Source: an uncultured Fastidiosipila sp.
Lineage (GTDB): Bacteria; Bacillota; Clostridia; Saccharofermentanales; Fastidiosipilaceae
Length of the DNA stretch: 24,403 bases
Reading direction: 5' to 3'
NCBI GenBank assembly: GCA_938014865.1
Contig: CALLQJ010000007.1
Coordinates: 1-24,403 of the forward strand
Made by a program: the position numbers and the translations under genes. Shown piece by piece: positions 15,152 through 22,762 of the stretch; the first letter of the stretch is position 1; every line of letters begins with the position of its first letter. The notes beneath the pieces are model-generated. The model saw nothing but the letters and a program-made list of their open reading frames with translations. It was not told where the DNA came from and searched no databases.

Positions 15152-15555
15152 GACTTCGGGAAGTCATGGAGCCGGTTCATTGGCAGCAGTGTGAGGCGAA
15201 ATTTGTACTCGGTTTGGGCAGTAAGAGCTGAAAACAGATGAAATCTCCCTTAAAGTGATGCGCAAATCAATTTTTACGCATCATTTGAAGCGTAAATTGC
15301 AACGTAAAAAATTTGCGTTGCAATTTTTTTGCAGCGAAAAGCAAGGAGGCTTTGTGATTTTGTGAAAAATAAAGAGGAAATGGATCCGGAAAAATTAAAT
15401 GTGATGCCCCTTTCCGCGGCAGAAAATCGATAGCTTTCAGAATGAAATCAAGCAAAATTTAAAGAGCCGATCCGTGGCCTTTTAAAAGCAGTAGCCTTGC
15501 GGCTTTTTTTGTGCTCTACTTAAAAAAACTGCGGCAGAAAGCAGGATCGCGACAG
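15152..15555. other. Intergenic region with two hairpins and an orphan ribosome site
   Basis: This 404-base gap after the MFS gene is A+T-rich in its centre. It holds a first stem-loop, TGATGCG (15256-15262) with CGCATCA (15277-15283), then the strong terminator at 15294-15330. A perfect AAGGAGG (15343-15349) follows with only a 3-codon frame (GTG 15354) or a 23-codon frame (GTG 15362 to TAG 15433) behind it. A small AGCC/GGCT hairpin with T7 ends at 15510. No gene is called. Confidence 0.5.
15294..15330 (+). terminator. Intrinsic terminator after the MFS gene
   Basis: AAATTGCAACG (15294-15304) pairs perfectly with CGTTGCAATTT (15316-15326) around an 11-base loop, and T's continue to 15330. 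It lies about 140 bases after the MFS stop codon. The stem is rather A+T-rich. Confidence 0.65.
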
Positions 15556-16299
15556 GTGCAGATCAAAAAACTTAATGTCAATCAGCTCAAGTACATAGCG
15601 GCTTTTTTCATGCTCTTGGATTCACTGTATCTGGCCTTTCCGGATGTCTTTCCGGCGTACTTTCATTTGATGTCGCGTTTTGCAGCACCGCTCTTTGCCT
15701 TCTTTTTAACGGAAGGTTTTTTTCATACGCGGAATCGGAAAAAATATTTCCTGCGCCTCTGGCTTGCGGCGGGCCTGATGCTCTTCGGAAATCTCTTGTC
15801 CGTCCCTTTGCTGAAGAACTATCGCATTCGTAATAATATTTTTCTCACGCTGGCCCTGGGGTTCAGCATGATCTGCGTACTTGAGGCGGGGAAAAAGGCA
15901 GAGGGCAAAAAGAAAGCCGTCCTTTATGCAGCGGCTTTTTTGATTTATGCCGGAGGCTCGGTCCTCGGCTTTGAGGGCGGGGTTTATGTGCTTTCGGTGA
16001 TCGGCATCTTTTATCTCTTTTACGGAAATCGCAGAAAGCAGGTTTTGGCGTTTTTAATCTGGAATTTTCTTTTTATCCTGCTCACGGGCTTTCCTTTGCC
16101 GTGGCGTTATGAGAGCGGGGCGGCGTGGTTTCAGGCACTCTGCCGGAAGGAAAATCTTGCCTTCTTATTCCTGCCTTTCCTGCTGCTTTATAACGGCGAA
16201 AAGGGGGAAAGAAGTCCCTTTCACCGATATTTTTTCTACGTGTTTTATCCTGCGCATTTGTGGCTTATACATGGGCTCGCGGCCTTGCTCGGGCGCTGA
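15556..16299 (+). CDS. TraX-family integral membrane protein
   Basis: The 247-residue protein opens with LNVNQLKYIAAFFMLLDS, has the block RFAAPLFAFFLTEGFFHTR then KYFLRLW, and ends in a series of hydrophobic helices. These match TraX-family proteins, named after the F-plasmid pilin acetylase but common as chromosomal genes in Bacillota. Chromosomal members are probably membrane acyltransferases of unknown substrate, and nothing here suggests conjugation. GTG 15556 has AGGA 9 bases upstream and gives the expected short N-terminus; GTG 15511 would add 15 basic residues and is the alternative. The CPBP-protease-like gene follows after 80 bases. Confidence 0.82.
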   Translation: MQIKKLNVNQLKYIAAFFMLLDSLYLAFPDVFPAYFHLMSRFAAPLFAFFLTEGFFHTRNRKKYFLRLWLAAGLMLFGNLLSVPLLKNYRIRNNIFLTLALGFSMICVLEAGKKAEGKKKAVLYAAAFLIYAGGSVLGFEGGVYVLSVIGIFYLFYGNRRKQVLAFLIWNFLFILLTGFPLPWRYESGAAWFQALCRKENLAFLFLPFLLLYNGEKGERSPFHRYFFYVFYPAHLWLIHGLAALLGR

Positions 16300-16379
16300 A
16301 TTTTCCGGAAAAGATCCTGAAGGATACTTAGTGACTCTTTCTCTGCTATAGTAGTCATGGTATAGAAAGCAGGGAAGCG

Positions 16380-17219
16380 ATGAATTTGAAAAAGGCCGGA
16401 AGAACAAGTGTAAAAATACTGCTCTTTTTGGGGCTTTGGGCGCTTTTAGCGGCGCTTTTGCCCGTGCCCGACGTTCAGAATCCGGCGCTGTGGCGCTTCT
16501 TTGCGGAATTGATCCCTCTTCTTTCGACCGTGGTGCTGACGCTTGTTTTTTACCGGCATGAGAAACTGAGAATTTCATATTTTCTTTTGCACAATAAAGA
16601 AAGAGGGCTTTTCTTAGGCTTGGTGACGGGCCTGATTTGGCTTTTGCTGCCGCTCCTTCTGCTCTTTTTCTTTAATCAGATGACCTTTACCGGGGTCCAT
16701 GAGATTGAATGGCTCGGGCTTTGGTTTCTTTCGGCGTTCTTAAACACGGTGATGCAGGAGTTTTTGATCCGCGGCTATATTTATCAGCTGCTTTGGGACC
16801 GTTATAATCCGCTTGCGGCGATTATCATTACCTCGATCATTTTCCTTCTGCTGCACGGCGGGGCGATCGAGGCGGGACTTGTGCCGGCGCTGAATGTGCT
16901 GACGATGAGTTTTTTGATGTCGGCGCTTCTGGAATATACGGAATCGATCTGGGCTCCGGTCACGGCGCATTTTATCTGGAATGCCTTCGGTGCGCTGATT
17001 TTCGGAGCAGTCGAGCTGGCCGCGGATTATCCGCAGCTTCTGGAGACGCGTTTTGCGGAGAAGAAGCTGATCTGCTGTCCGGACTTGAAACTCGAAGGGA
17101 GCGTTATCGTTTTGTTGATGAATATTTTCCTGACCGCGTGGATTGTCTTTTTTTATCGCCGGGAGAAGCGGGCGAAGGCGTCGCATGAAACAAAGGGAAA
17201 AGAGGCTGTTGCGAAGTGA
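16380..17219 (+). CDS. CPBP (CAAX/Abi) membrane protease-like protein
   Basis: The 279-residue protein has about eight hydrophobic helices and the CPBP motifs: QEFLIRG (residues 126-132), LLLHGG with H159, and TAHFIWNAFG with the third histidine and asparagine. Most active relatives have EExxxR at the first motif; here the first glutamate is glutamine (Q126, codon CAG), and by analogy with the Rce1 structure that is the catalytic one. The protein may be proteolytically dead or use the second glutamate. AGGGAAG precedes the ATG. The 3' end overlaps the exonuclease gene by GTGA, so translation is probably coupled. A TATAGT box is visible near 16345. Confidence 0.8.
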   Translation: MNLKKAGRTSVKILLFLGLWALLAALLPVPDVQNPALWRFFAELIPLLSTVVLTLVFYRHEKLRISYFLLHNKERGLFLGLVTGLIWLLLPLLLLFFFNQMTFTGVHEIEWLGLWFLSAFLNTVMQEFLIRGYIYQLLWDRYNPLAAIIITSIIFLLLHGGAIEAGLVPALNVLTMSFLMSALLEYTESIWAPVTAHFIWNAFGALIFGAVELAADYPQLLETRFAEKKLICCPDLKLEGSVIVLLMNIFLTAWIVFFYRREKRAKASHETKGKEAVAK

Positions 17220-18175
17220 GTCGTCACAAACGCGCACGAAAAAAGCGCGACAAGGGCAGAAGTATTATCGATTTTCCGGAGGACTATATTGTCATTGATC
17301 TTGAAACGACGGGTTTGGATCCGGAACGTGATGAGATCATTGAGGCGGCCGGCATAAAGTATCATCGGGGGAAGGAAACGGCGCGTTTTTCCGAGCTGAT
17401 TAAACCGGAGCAGGGGATCTCTGCTTTCATTACGGAGCTGACCGGCATTTCGGAGGCCATGGTCAAGACGGCGCGAAGCGAGGCGGAGGTTTTGAAGGAT
17501 TTCAGAGACTTCCTGGGCGATTCGATTCTGGTGGGCCATAATGTGAATTTTGATATCAATTTTCTTTACGATGCCTTTCTTAAGTATTTCGCCTTTCCTT
17601 TTAAAAATGATTTCATCGATACAAGGCGCCTTTCTAAAACCTGCCTTGAAAAGGAATTAAAACGGCATCGCTTATGTGATCTGACGGCATATTACGGACT
17701 GAGCAATGAAGGCGCGCACCGGGCGATGGCGGATGTGGAAAATACCGCGGCCGTGTTCCGCTGCCTGCATCGGGAAGCGGCGGAAAAGTTTGATTCGCTT
17801 GAGGCCTTTAAGGCGCAGTTTAGGCGTTCCGGAAGATATTACGGATCGGCGGTCCGCGCGAAAGACATTAAAGCGGAGAGTGCGCACTTTGATGCGGATT
17901 CGTTCTTTTTCAAAAAGCACTGTGTGATTACGGGTTCTTTGCAGCGGATGAGCCGGAAGGATGCCATGCAGTCTATTGCGAATATCGGCGGCTTCAACCA
18001 GGACAATGTCACTAAGCAGACGAACATTCTGATCGTCGGGGATTTTGCGGATAATCCGAGCCTGAAAGGCCGGAAAAGCGCGAAGCTCCGGAAAGCCGAA
18101 CGCTATAAAGCGGAGGGACAGGAGATCGAGATTTTGTCCGAGACGATGTTTTATGAACTTTTGGGGATAAAGTAA
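17216..18175 (+). CDS. DnaQ-like DEDD exonuclease fused to a BRCT domain
   Basis: The 319-residue protein has a basic N-terminus, then a DEDDh 3'-5' exonuclease domain: Exo I VIDLETTG (D28, E30), Exo II GHNVNFD (about 106-112) and Exo III HRAMADVENT (H about 168, D about 173). A BRCT domain follows from about residue 230 (HCVITGSL, then IGGF, TNILIVGD, KAERYKAEGQEIEIL). Such fusions are known in Bacillota and are thought to act in DNA repair, with BRCT docking to DNA ends or partners. The GTG start overlaps the CPBP stop (GTGA), so re-initiation is expected. The sulfatase gene follows after 38 bases. Confidence 0.9.
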   Translation: MSRHKRARKKRDKGRSIIDFPEDYIVIDLETTGLDPERDEIIEAAGIKYHRGKETARFSELIKPEQGISAFITELTGISEAMVKTARSEAEVLKDFRDFLGDSILVGHNVNFDINFLYDAFLKYFAFPFKNDFIDTRRLSKTCLEKELKRHRLCDLTAYYGLSNEGAHRAMADVENTAAVFRCLHREAAEKFDSLEAFKAQFRRSGRYYGSAVRAKDIKAESAHFDADSFFFKKHCVITGSLQRMSRKDAMQSIANIGGFNQDNVTKQTNILIVGDFADNPSLKGRKSAKLRKAERYKAEGQEIEILSETMFYELLGIK

Positions 18176-18213
18176 GGTTCGGAAAAGGGCTTTTCTATAA
18201 TGCGGAGGTTTCT

Positions 18214-20004
18214 ATGAAAGCTATTATGATTATGTACGATACTCTTATCAGAAAGTATCTGCCGGCTTACGGTTCAGATCTTGATTTGCCGAATTTTAAA
18301 AGGCTTGAGGCCCGTACGGTATGTTTTGATAATAACTATACCTGCAGTCTTCCGTGTATGCCGGCGAGGCGTGAATTGCATACCGGCCGAAGCAACTTCC
18401 TGCACAGGAGCTGGGGGCCTTTGGAACCGTTTGATGATTCAATGCCGGAAATTTTAAAGAATAACGGTATACATTCACATCTGGCAAGTGACCATCAGCA
18501 TTATTGGGAAGACGGCGGGGCGAGCTATCATACGCGCTACACGACCTGGGAGGCTGTTCGCGGACAGGAGGGGGATCCGTGGTTTGGAGATTTAGATCCT
18601 GAAATTAAAGCGACAGCGGCTTTCGGTTTAAGAAAGTCCGAACAGCTCAGGCATCCGGGACGGCGTCAAGACGCTGTTAACCGAAAGTATACGCCCGACG
18701 AGGAAGATTACCCTCAAAGCCGTACATTTAAGAATGGCTTAGAGTTTATAGACCGGAATTATAAGTTTGATAATTGGTTTTTGCAGATTGAAACATTTGA
18801 TCCCCACGAACCGTTCAGAGTTCCCGGCAAGTATGAAGAGAATCGCAGCGGAAATCCGGAGCTTGAGCCTTTGGATTGGCCGCCTTATGCGCCTTGTGAA
18901 GAGTCAGCGGAACTGATAGAGCATATTCGCCGCAAATATCAGGCTCTTCTTAAAATGTGTGATAAAAATCTGGGCCTCGTTCTTGATAAAATGGACCGTT
19001 ATAATTTGTGGGAAGATACCTTGCTGATTGTAAATACAGATCATGGATTTTTGCTCGGTGAGCACGGCTGGTGGAGCAAAACGATTATGCCGATGTATGA
19101 AGAACTTTGTCATACACCCTTGTATATCTGGGATCCGAGATCGGCTGTGAAAGGTGTCCGCCGGGATGCGATTGTGCAGACGATTGATCTGGCGCCTACG
19201 ATCTTAGATTATTTCGGGCTGGATATTCCGAAAGATATGCTGGGAAAACCGCTGAAAAATACAATAAGAAACAATCAAAAGATCAGAGACTATGCAATAA
19301 CGGGCTATCACGGAGGAGCAGTAAATATAACAGACGGCCGATTTATGTATATGAGAGGGCCGGCTGAAAAGGGCAATGCTCCTCTCTATGAATATACGCT
19401 TATGCCGGCCCATATGCGTGAACCGTTTACGGCAGAAGAACTCAAGACGGCAGATATTCATCCGGGGTTTTCATTCACGAAGGAATGTCCGGTTCTGAAG
19501 ATCGACGCAGCGGAGGGGCCGAAAGACATTTCAATTTGGTATAAGTACGGCAATACGCTTTATGATTTGGAGAAAGACCCGAATCAGGAGAGGCCGCTTC
19601 AGGACCCGGAAGAAGAATTGCGTATGATGAAGGCCTTAGTGGACCTGCTGCATGAGCATGAAGCGCCGAAGGAGCAATTTACACGTTTAGGCCTGAGTCA
19701 AGAGAAAGAGAAAATAACACGGGAAACCTTAGCCGAAGAAAAGAAAAAAAGAAAATCAGTGAAGCCGGAAGGTTTTGAGGACCTGGAGTGGACGTGGAGC
19801 AGTCTTATCCAATTTGAATTTCTGCGCAATCATTGTAAAAAACAGGCCCTACATTCTTTCGAAGAAACCTTCAGGCAGGAAGTGAGAGAAGAAAAATCAT
19901 CCAATATCACCTCTGAATTCATTTTGAGTTTTGCGGAAAAGTACTATTCAGAAGATTCAGATGATCTTATTGAGATGCTGATCATGGCCGGAAGGGTGCG
20001 CTGA
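18214..20004 (+). CDS. Cytosolic sulfatase with formylglycine motif
   Basis: The 596-residue protein is an alkaline-phosphatase-superfamily sulfatase. The modification motif is C48-M-P-A-R52, followed by LHTGR, where the cysteine would be converted to formylglycine. Metal-binding positions are seen at D9 (MYDTL) and in VNTDHGFLLGEHG. There is no signal peptide, so in an anaerobe it needs a cytosolic anaerobic maturase, which is not encoded here. A charged C-terminal extension of about 100 residues follows the core. The substrate could be a sulfated sugar imported after outside degradation; the LacI/PfkB module downstream fits sugar use but does not prove it. GGAGG precedes the ATG. Confidence 0.88.
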   Translation: MKAIMIMYDTLIRKYLPAYGSDLDLPNFKRLEARTVCFDNNYTCSLPCMPARRELHTGRSNFLHRSWGPLEPFDDSMPEILKNNGIHSHLASDHQHYWEDGGASYHTRYTTWEAVRGQEGDPWFGDLDPEIKATAAFGLRKSEQLRHPGRRQDAVNRKYTPDEEDYPQSRTFKNGLEFIDRNYKFDNWFLQIETFDPHEPFRVPGKYEENRSGNPELEPLDWPPYAPCEESAELIEHIRRKYQALLKMCDKNLGLVLDKMDRYNLWEDTLLIVNTDHGFLLGEHGWWSKTIMPMYEELCHTPLYIWDPRSAVKGVRRDAIVQTIDLAPTILDYFGLDIPKDMLGKPLKNTIRNNQKIRDYAITGYHGGAVNITDGRFMYMRGPAEKGNAPLYEYTLMPAHMREPFTAEELKTADIHPGFSFTKECPVLKIDAAEGPKDISIWYKYGNTLYDLEKDPNQERPLQDPEEELRMMKALVDLLHEHEAPKEQFTRLGLSQEKEKITRETLAEEKKKRKSVKPEGFEDLEWTWSSLIQFEFLRNHCKKQALHSFEETFRQEVREEKSSNITSEFILSFAEKYYSEDSDDLIEMLIMAGRVR

Positions 20005-20374
20005 CAGGGAAGAGGCGAATCGTATCGCCGCTTTGAAGCGGCTATTCTGACGGGTGCAGCATAAAGGCAGGCTTTTTCCGGACACATAGCTTTAGTCAGG
20101 CGCCATTCTGATGAAAAGCAAAGGGCCGCAGAGCCGGCACTTCGGTACGGAAAATTCTTATGAATCAAGAGCCTTCAGCAAGACGCTGTAAGATCACTTT
20201 ATTTATTGTGCGTAATGTGGAAAATAAAGCAAAAGCCTTGTAAAAAGCAAAAAAACATGAGATGATGTAAGCGCTTACAAAAAGCGTTTACAGACGAAGC
20301 ATTCAAGCCGAAAAAACCAAAATACCAACGATTAAGTGCCTGAATGAGCTTAATCACAAGGGAAAGGGGGGCCT
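20005..20374. other. Intergenic region before the LacI regulator
   Basis: This 370-base gap has a perfect small hairpin without a U-tract (GCCGCTT 20027-20033, AAGCGGC 20036-20042) just after the sulfatase stop. The regulator's promoter and operators lie at 20238-20292, followed by a leader of about 100 bases. No gene was seen. Confidence 0.5.
20238..20292 (+). promoter_or_regulatory. LacI-type promoter and double operator
   Basis: TTGTAA (20238-20243) and GATGAT (20261-20266) stand 17 bases apart. A perfect 14-bp palindrome, TGTAAGCGCTTACA (20266-20279), begins at the last base of the -10. A second site with one good half, GCGTTTACA, ends at 20292; the centres are 13 bp apart. The form (central CG pair, TGTAA-n4-TTACA) is classical for LacI-family repressors, so the downstream regulator probably controls its own operon. 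Confidence 0.7.
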
Positions 20375-21514
20375 GTGAATATCTACGAAGTCGCCAAAGA
20401 GGCCGAGGTATCCATTGCCACCGTTTCCCGCGTGATTAATAAGAAGGGAAATGTGCGGCCGGAAACAGCGGCGCGGGTTTTGAGCGTATTGGAAAAATAC
20501 AACTACCGTCCCAACGCGTCCGCCGTCGCCATGGTGACGCAGCAATCAATGAGCATCGCCATCATTACCGTCGATATCCGCATTCCCCACTACGCCAATA
20601 CCATTTATGTGGTAGAGCGCTTTTTTTCGGCGGAACACTATCACGTGCTTGTCTGCAATACCGGGGGCAGCCTGGAATCTACCCGGCAGACCATTGAAAT
20701 TGTGACCGCAAAAAAAGTCGACGGCATTATTTTCGTCGGCTCTGTTTTTAATACCCTCTGCAAAGATGAAGAAATTATCCGGGCCCTGGAAGGCATTCCG
20801 GTGGTGCTCGCGAACGGTTTTCTCGAGTGGGAGATGGCCTCATCCGTGCTGGCTAATGACGGTCTGGGGATTGCTATGTGCACTTCCCATCTCATCGAGC
20901 GGGGCGCCCGCAAGATCTGCTACGTCAAAGATCTCGATACGGATTCCGCACGCAATAAAGCGGCCTATTACAAGATGGCGATGGAAGCATCGGGGCTCAG
21001 GCCCGAGATCCTGGAAATCGACTTCGGTTTTGCCGAAGGCATGCACTTTGCCGCCGAGAGGCTTTCCGATCTTCACAGGATTGACGCCTTCGTCTTCGGC
21101 GAAGACATGACCGCGGCGGGGGCCGTTAAAATCTGGCGCCATCAGGGCATTCGGGTCGGCGAGGATCTGCTCGTCACGGCCTTCAACAACACCCTGGAAA
21201 GTCAGATCTCCGAACCGCCTCTCACGACCGTGGACAATAAAGGCACAAAAGTCGCCACGGAATGCGCCGAGCTTTTGCTGGAGATTTTAAATAAGAAAGA
21301 GAAGCCGGCCACCCGCGAGGTTTTTCCGGACCTGATCCTGCGTGAATCAAGCGAAGGCGCCAAGGCCGGAGCAGCAGCAAAACTGCCCTCGCTCTTCACG
21401 GAAGAAAAACGTATTTCCGGCAAGGCCTGGCATCAGGAACATCCCGAATACCCGACGGCCATCGTAAAAAATGCCGCGAACCCGGCGCCTCAGAAGCTGC
21501 CGGATAAGCAATAG
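20375..21514 (+). CDS. LacI-family transcriptional regulator
   Basis: The 379-residue protein has an N-terminal LacI helix-turn-helix (IYEVAKEAEVSIATVSRVI) with hinge region YRPNASAVAM, then a periplasmic-binding-protein-like sugar domain. About 45 residues beyond the usual end (rich in alanine, lysine and proline, ending QKLPDKQ) are extra. GTG 20375 has AAAGGGGGG just upstream. It probably binds the palindromes at 20266-20292 and responds to a sugar or sugar-acid metabolite. The PfkB kinase follows after 49 bases, probably in one operon. Confidence 0.92.
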   Translation: MNIYEVAKEAEVSIATVSRVINKKGNVRPETAARVLSVLEKYNYRPNASAVAMVTQQSMSIAIITVDIRIPHYANTIYVVERFFSAEHYHVLVCNTGGSLESTRQTIEIVTAKKVDGIIFVGSVFNTLCKDEEIIRALEGIPVVLANGFLEWEMASSVLANDGLGIAMCTSHLIERGARKICYVKDLDTDSARNKAAYYKMAMEASGLRPEILEIDFGFAEGMHFAAERLSDLHRIDAFVFGEDMTAAGAVKIWRHQGIRVGEDLLVTAFNNTLESQISEPPLTTVDNKGTKVATECAELLLEILNKKEKPATREVFPDLILRESSEGAKAGAAAKLPSLFTEEKRISGKAWHQEHPEYPTAIVKNAANPAPQKLPDKQ

Positions 21515-21563
21515 AAAAGCAGATAAGAAGTATCAGAACACAATTCATAAAGAAAGGGAAACT

Positions 21564-22658
21564 ATGAAATTAGAACTCAGAGCAAAAGAATCCTGTAAGT
21601 TTGATCAGCTCTCCTTAGGCGAAGTCATGCTGCGTCTGGATCCCGGCGAAGGCCGTATCCGCAACGCCCGCAGCTTCCGCGCCTGGGAAGGCGGCGGGGA
21701 ATACAACGTCGCCAGAGGCCTGCGCCGCTGCTTCGGTCTCAGGACCGCCGTCGTCACCGCCTTGGTGAAAAACGACGTCGGCTACCTTGTCGAAGATTTC
21801 ATGCTCCAGGGCGGCGTCGATACCTCGCTCGTAAAATGGGTGGATTTTGACGGCATCGGCGGCGAAGCCCGCAACGGCCTGAACTTCACCGAAAGAGGCT
21901 TCGGTGTCCGCGGCGCCATCGGCATATCCGACCGTGCCCACACCGCCGTCAGCCAGCTTAAACCCGGTGACATTGACTGGGACTACATCTTCGGTGAACT
22001 CGGCGTGCGCTGGTTCCATACCGGCGGCATCTTTGCAGCCCTCTCCGAGACCACGGCCGAAGTGACCATCGAAGCGGTCAAGAAAGCCAAAGAATACGGC
22101 ACGATCACCAGCTATGACCTGAACTATCGTCCGTCGCTGTGGAAAGCCAACGGCGGTCAGGAAGCCTGCCAGCGCGTCAACAAGGAAATTGCGCCTTACA
22201 TTGACGTCATGATCGGCAACGAAGAAGACTTCATGGCCTGCCTCGGCTTCGAAATCGAAGGCAGCGATGATCTTAAGACCATCAATGTGGATTCTTACAA
22301 AAAGATGATCAAGGAAGTTTCCGAAACCTATCCGAACTTCAAGGCCATCGGCACCACCCTCCGCGAAGTGCATACCGCCAGTGACAACGACTGGTCGGCC
22401 ATCTGCTACGTGGACGGCGAAGTCTACAAGGCCAGACAGTATGACCACCTCGAGATCCTCGACCGCGTCGGCGGCGGCGACTCCTTCGCATCCGGCCTGA
22501 TCTACGGCCTGATGACCACCGGCGATCCGGAAAAAGCGGTCAACTACGGTGCAGCACACGGCGCCCTCGCCATGACCACCGCAGGCGATACCAGCACGGC
22601 CAGACTGCCTGAGGTCGAAAGCCTCATGAGCGGCGGTTCCGCACGCGTCAAGAGATAA
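21564..22658 (+). CDS. PfkB-family sugar kinase, probably 2-keto-3-deoxygluconate kinase
   Basis: The 364-residue kinase has the ribokinase-fold motifs: EGGGEYNVARGL near residue 42, YDLNYRP (184-190), and RVGGGDSFASG (301-311) with catalytic D306 and its anion hole. Overall pattern and length resemble 2-dehydro-3-deoxygluconate kinases, the phosphorylating step of uronate and galacturonate use; other sugar substrates are possible. ATG 21564 is preceded by AAAGGG; an in-frame start upstream lies inside the regulator gene and is rejected. Third positions are strongly biased to C (GCC, GAC, ATC, ACC), unlike the sulfatase gene, which suggests high expression. A strong terminator follows. Confidence 0.85.
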   Translation: MKLELRAKESCKFDQLSLGEVMLRLDPGEGRIRNARSFRAWEGGGEYNVARGLRRCFGLRTAVVTALVKNDVGYLVEDFMLQGGVDTSLVKWVDFDGIGGEARNGLNFTERGFGVRGAIGISDRAHTAVSQLKPGDIDWDYIFGELGVRWFHTGGIFAALSETTAEVTIEAVKKAKEYGTITSYDLNYRPSLWKANGGQEACQRVNKEIAPYIDVMIGNEEDFMACLGFEIEGSDDLKTINVDSYKKMIKEVSETYPNFKAIGTTLREVHTASDNDWSAICYVDGEVYKARQYDHLEILDRVGGGDSFASGLIYGLMTTGDPEKAVNYGAAHGALAMTTAGDTSTARLPEVESLMSGGSARVKR

Positions 22659-22702
22659 GCAGACGCTTCTTGTCTGAAGCAGCACACGCTTTGCAGATAA
22701 AG

Positions 22703-22734
22703 CAAACAGGCGGCCTTCCGGGGCCGCCTGTTTG
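22703..22734. terminator. Strong hairpin between convergent genes
   Basis: CAAACAGGCGGCC (22703-22715) pairs perfectly over 13 bp with GGCCGCCTGTTTG (22722-22734) around a 6-base loop. It lies between the kinase and the convergent GH13 gene and can serve both strands. The downstream tail is only partly T-rich. Confidence 0.75.
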
Positions 22735-22762
22735 ATTCAGGAAGTTTTATTTTGGGAGAATC

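Noticed and set aside
15556..16299. Conjugation region suggested by the TraX-like gene
   Set aside because: No relaxase, coupling protein or other transfer gene is nearby, and chromosomal TraX-like genes are common in Bacillota.
20027..20042. Terminator after the sulfatase gene
   Set aside because: Perfect 7-bp hairpin but no U-tract follows.
21615..22685. Long minus-strand frame of 356 codons
   Set aside because: It is the antisense shadow of the C-biased PfkB kinase gene; the plus-strand frame has clear kinase motifs.
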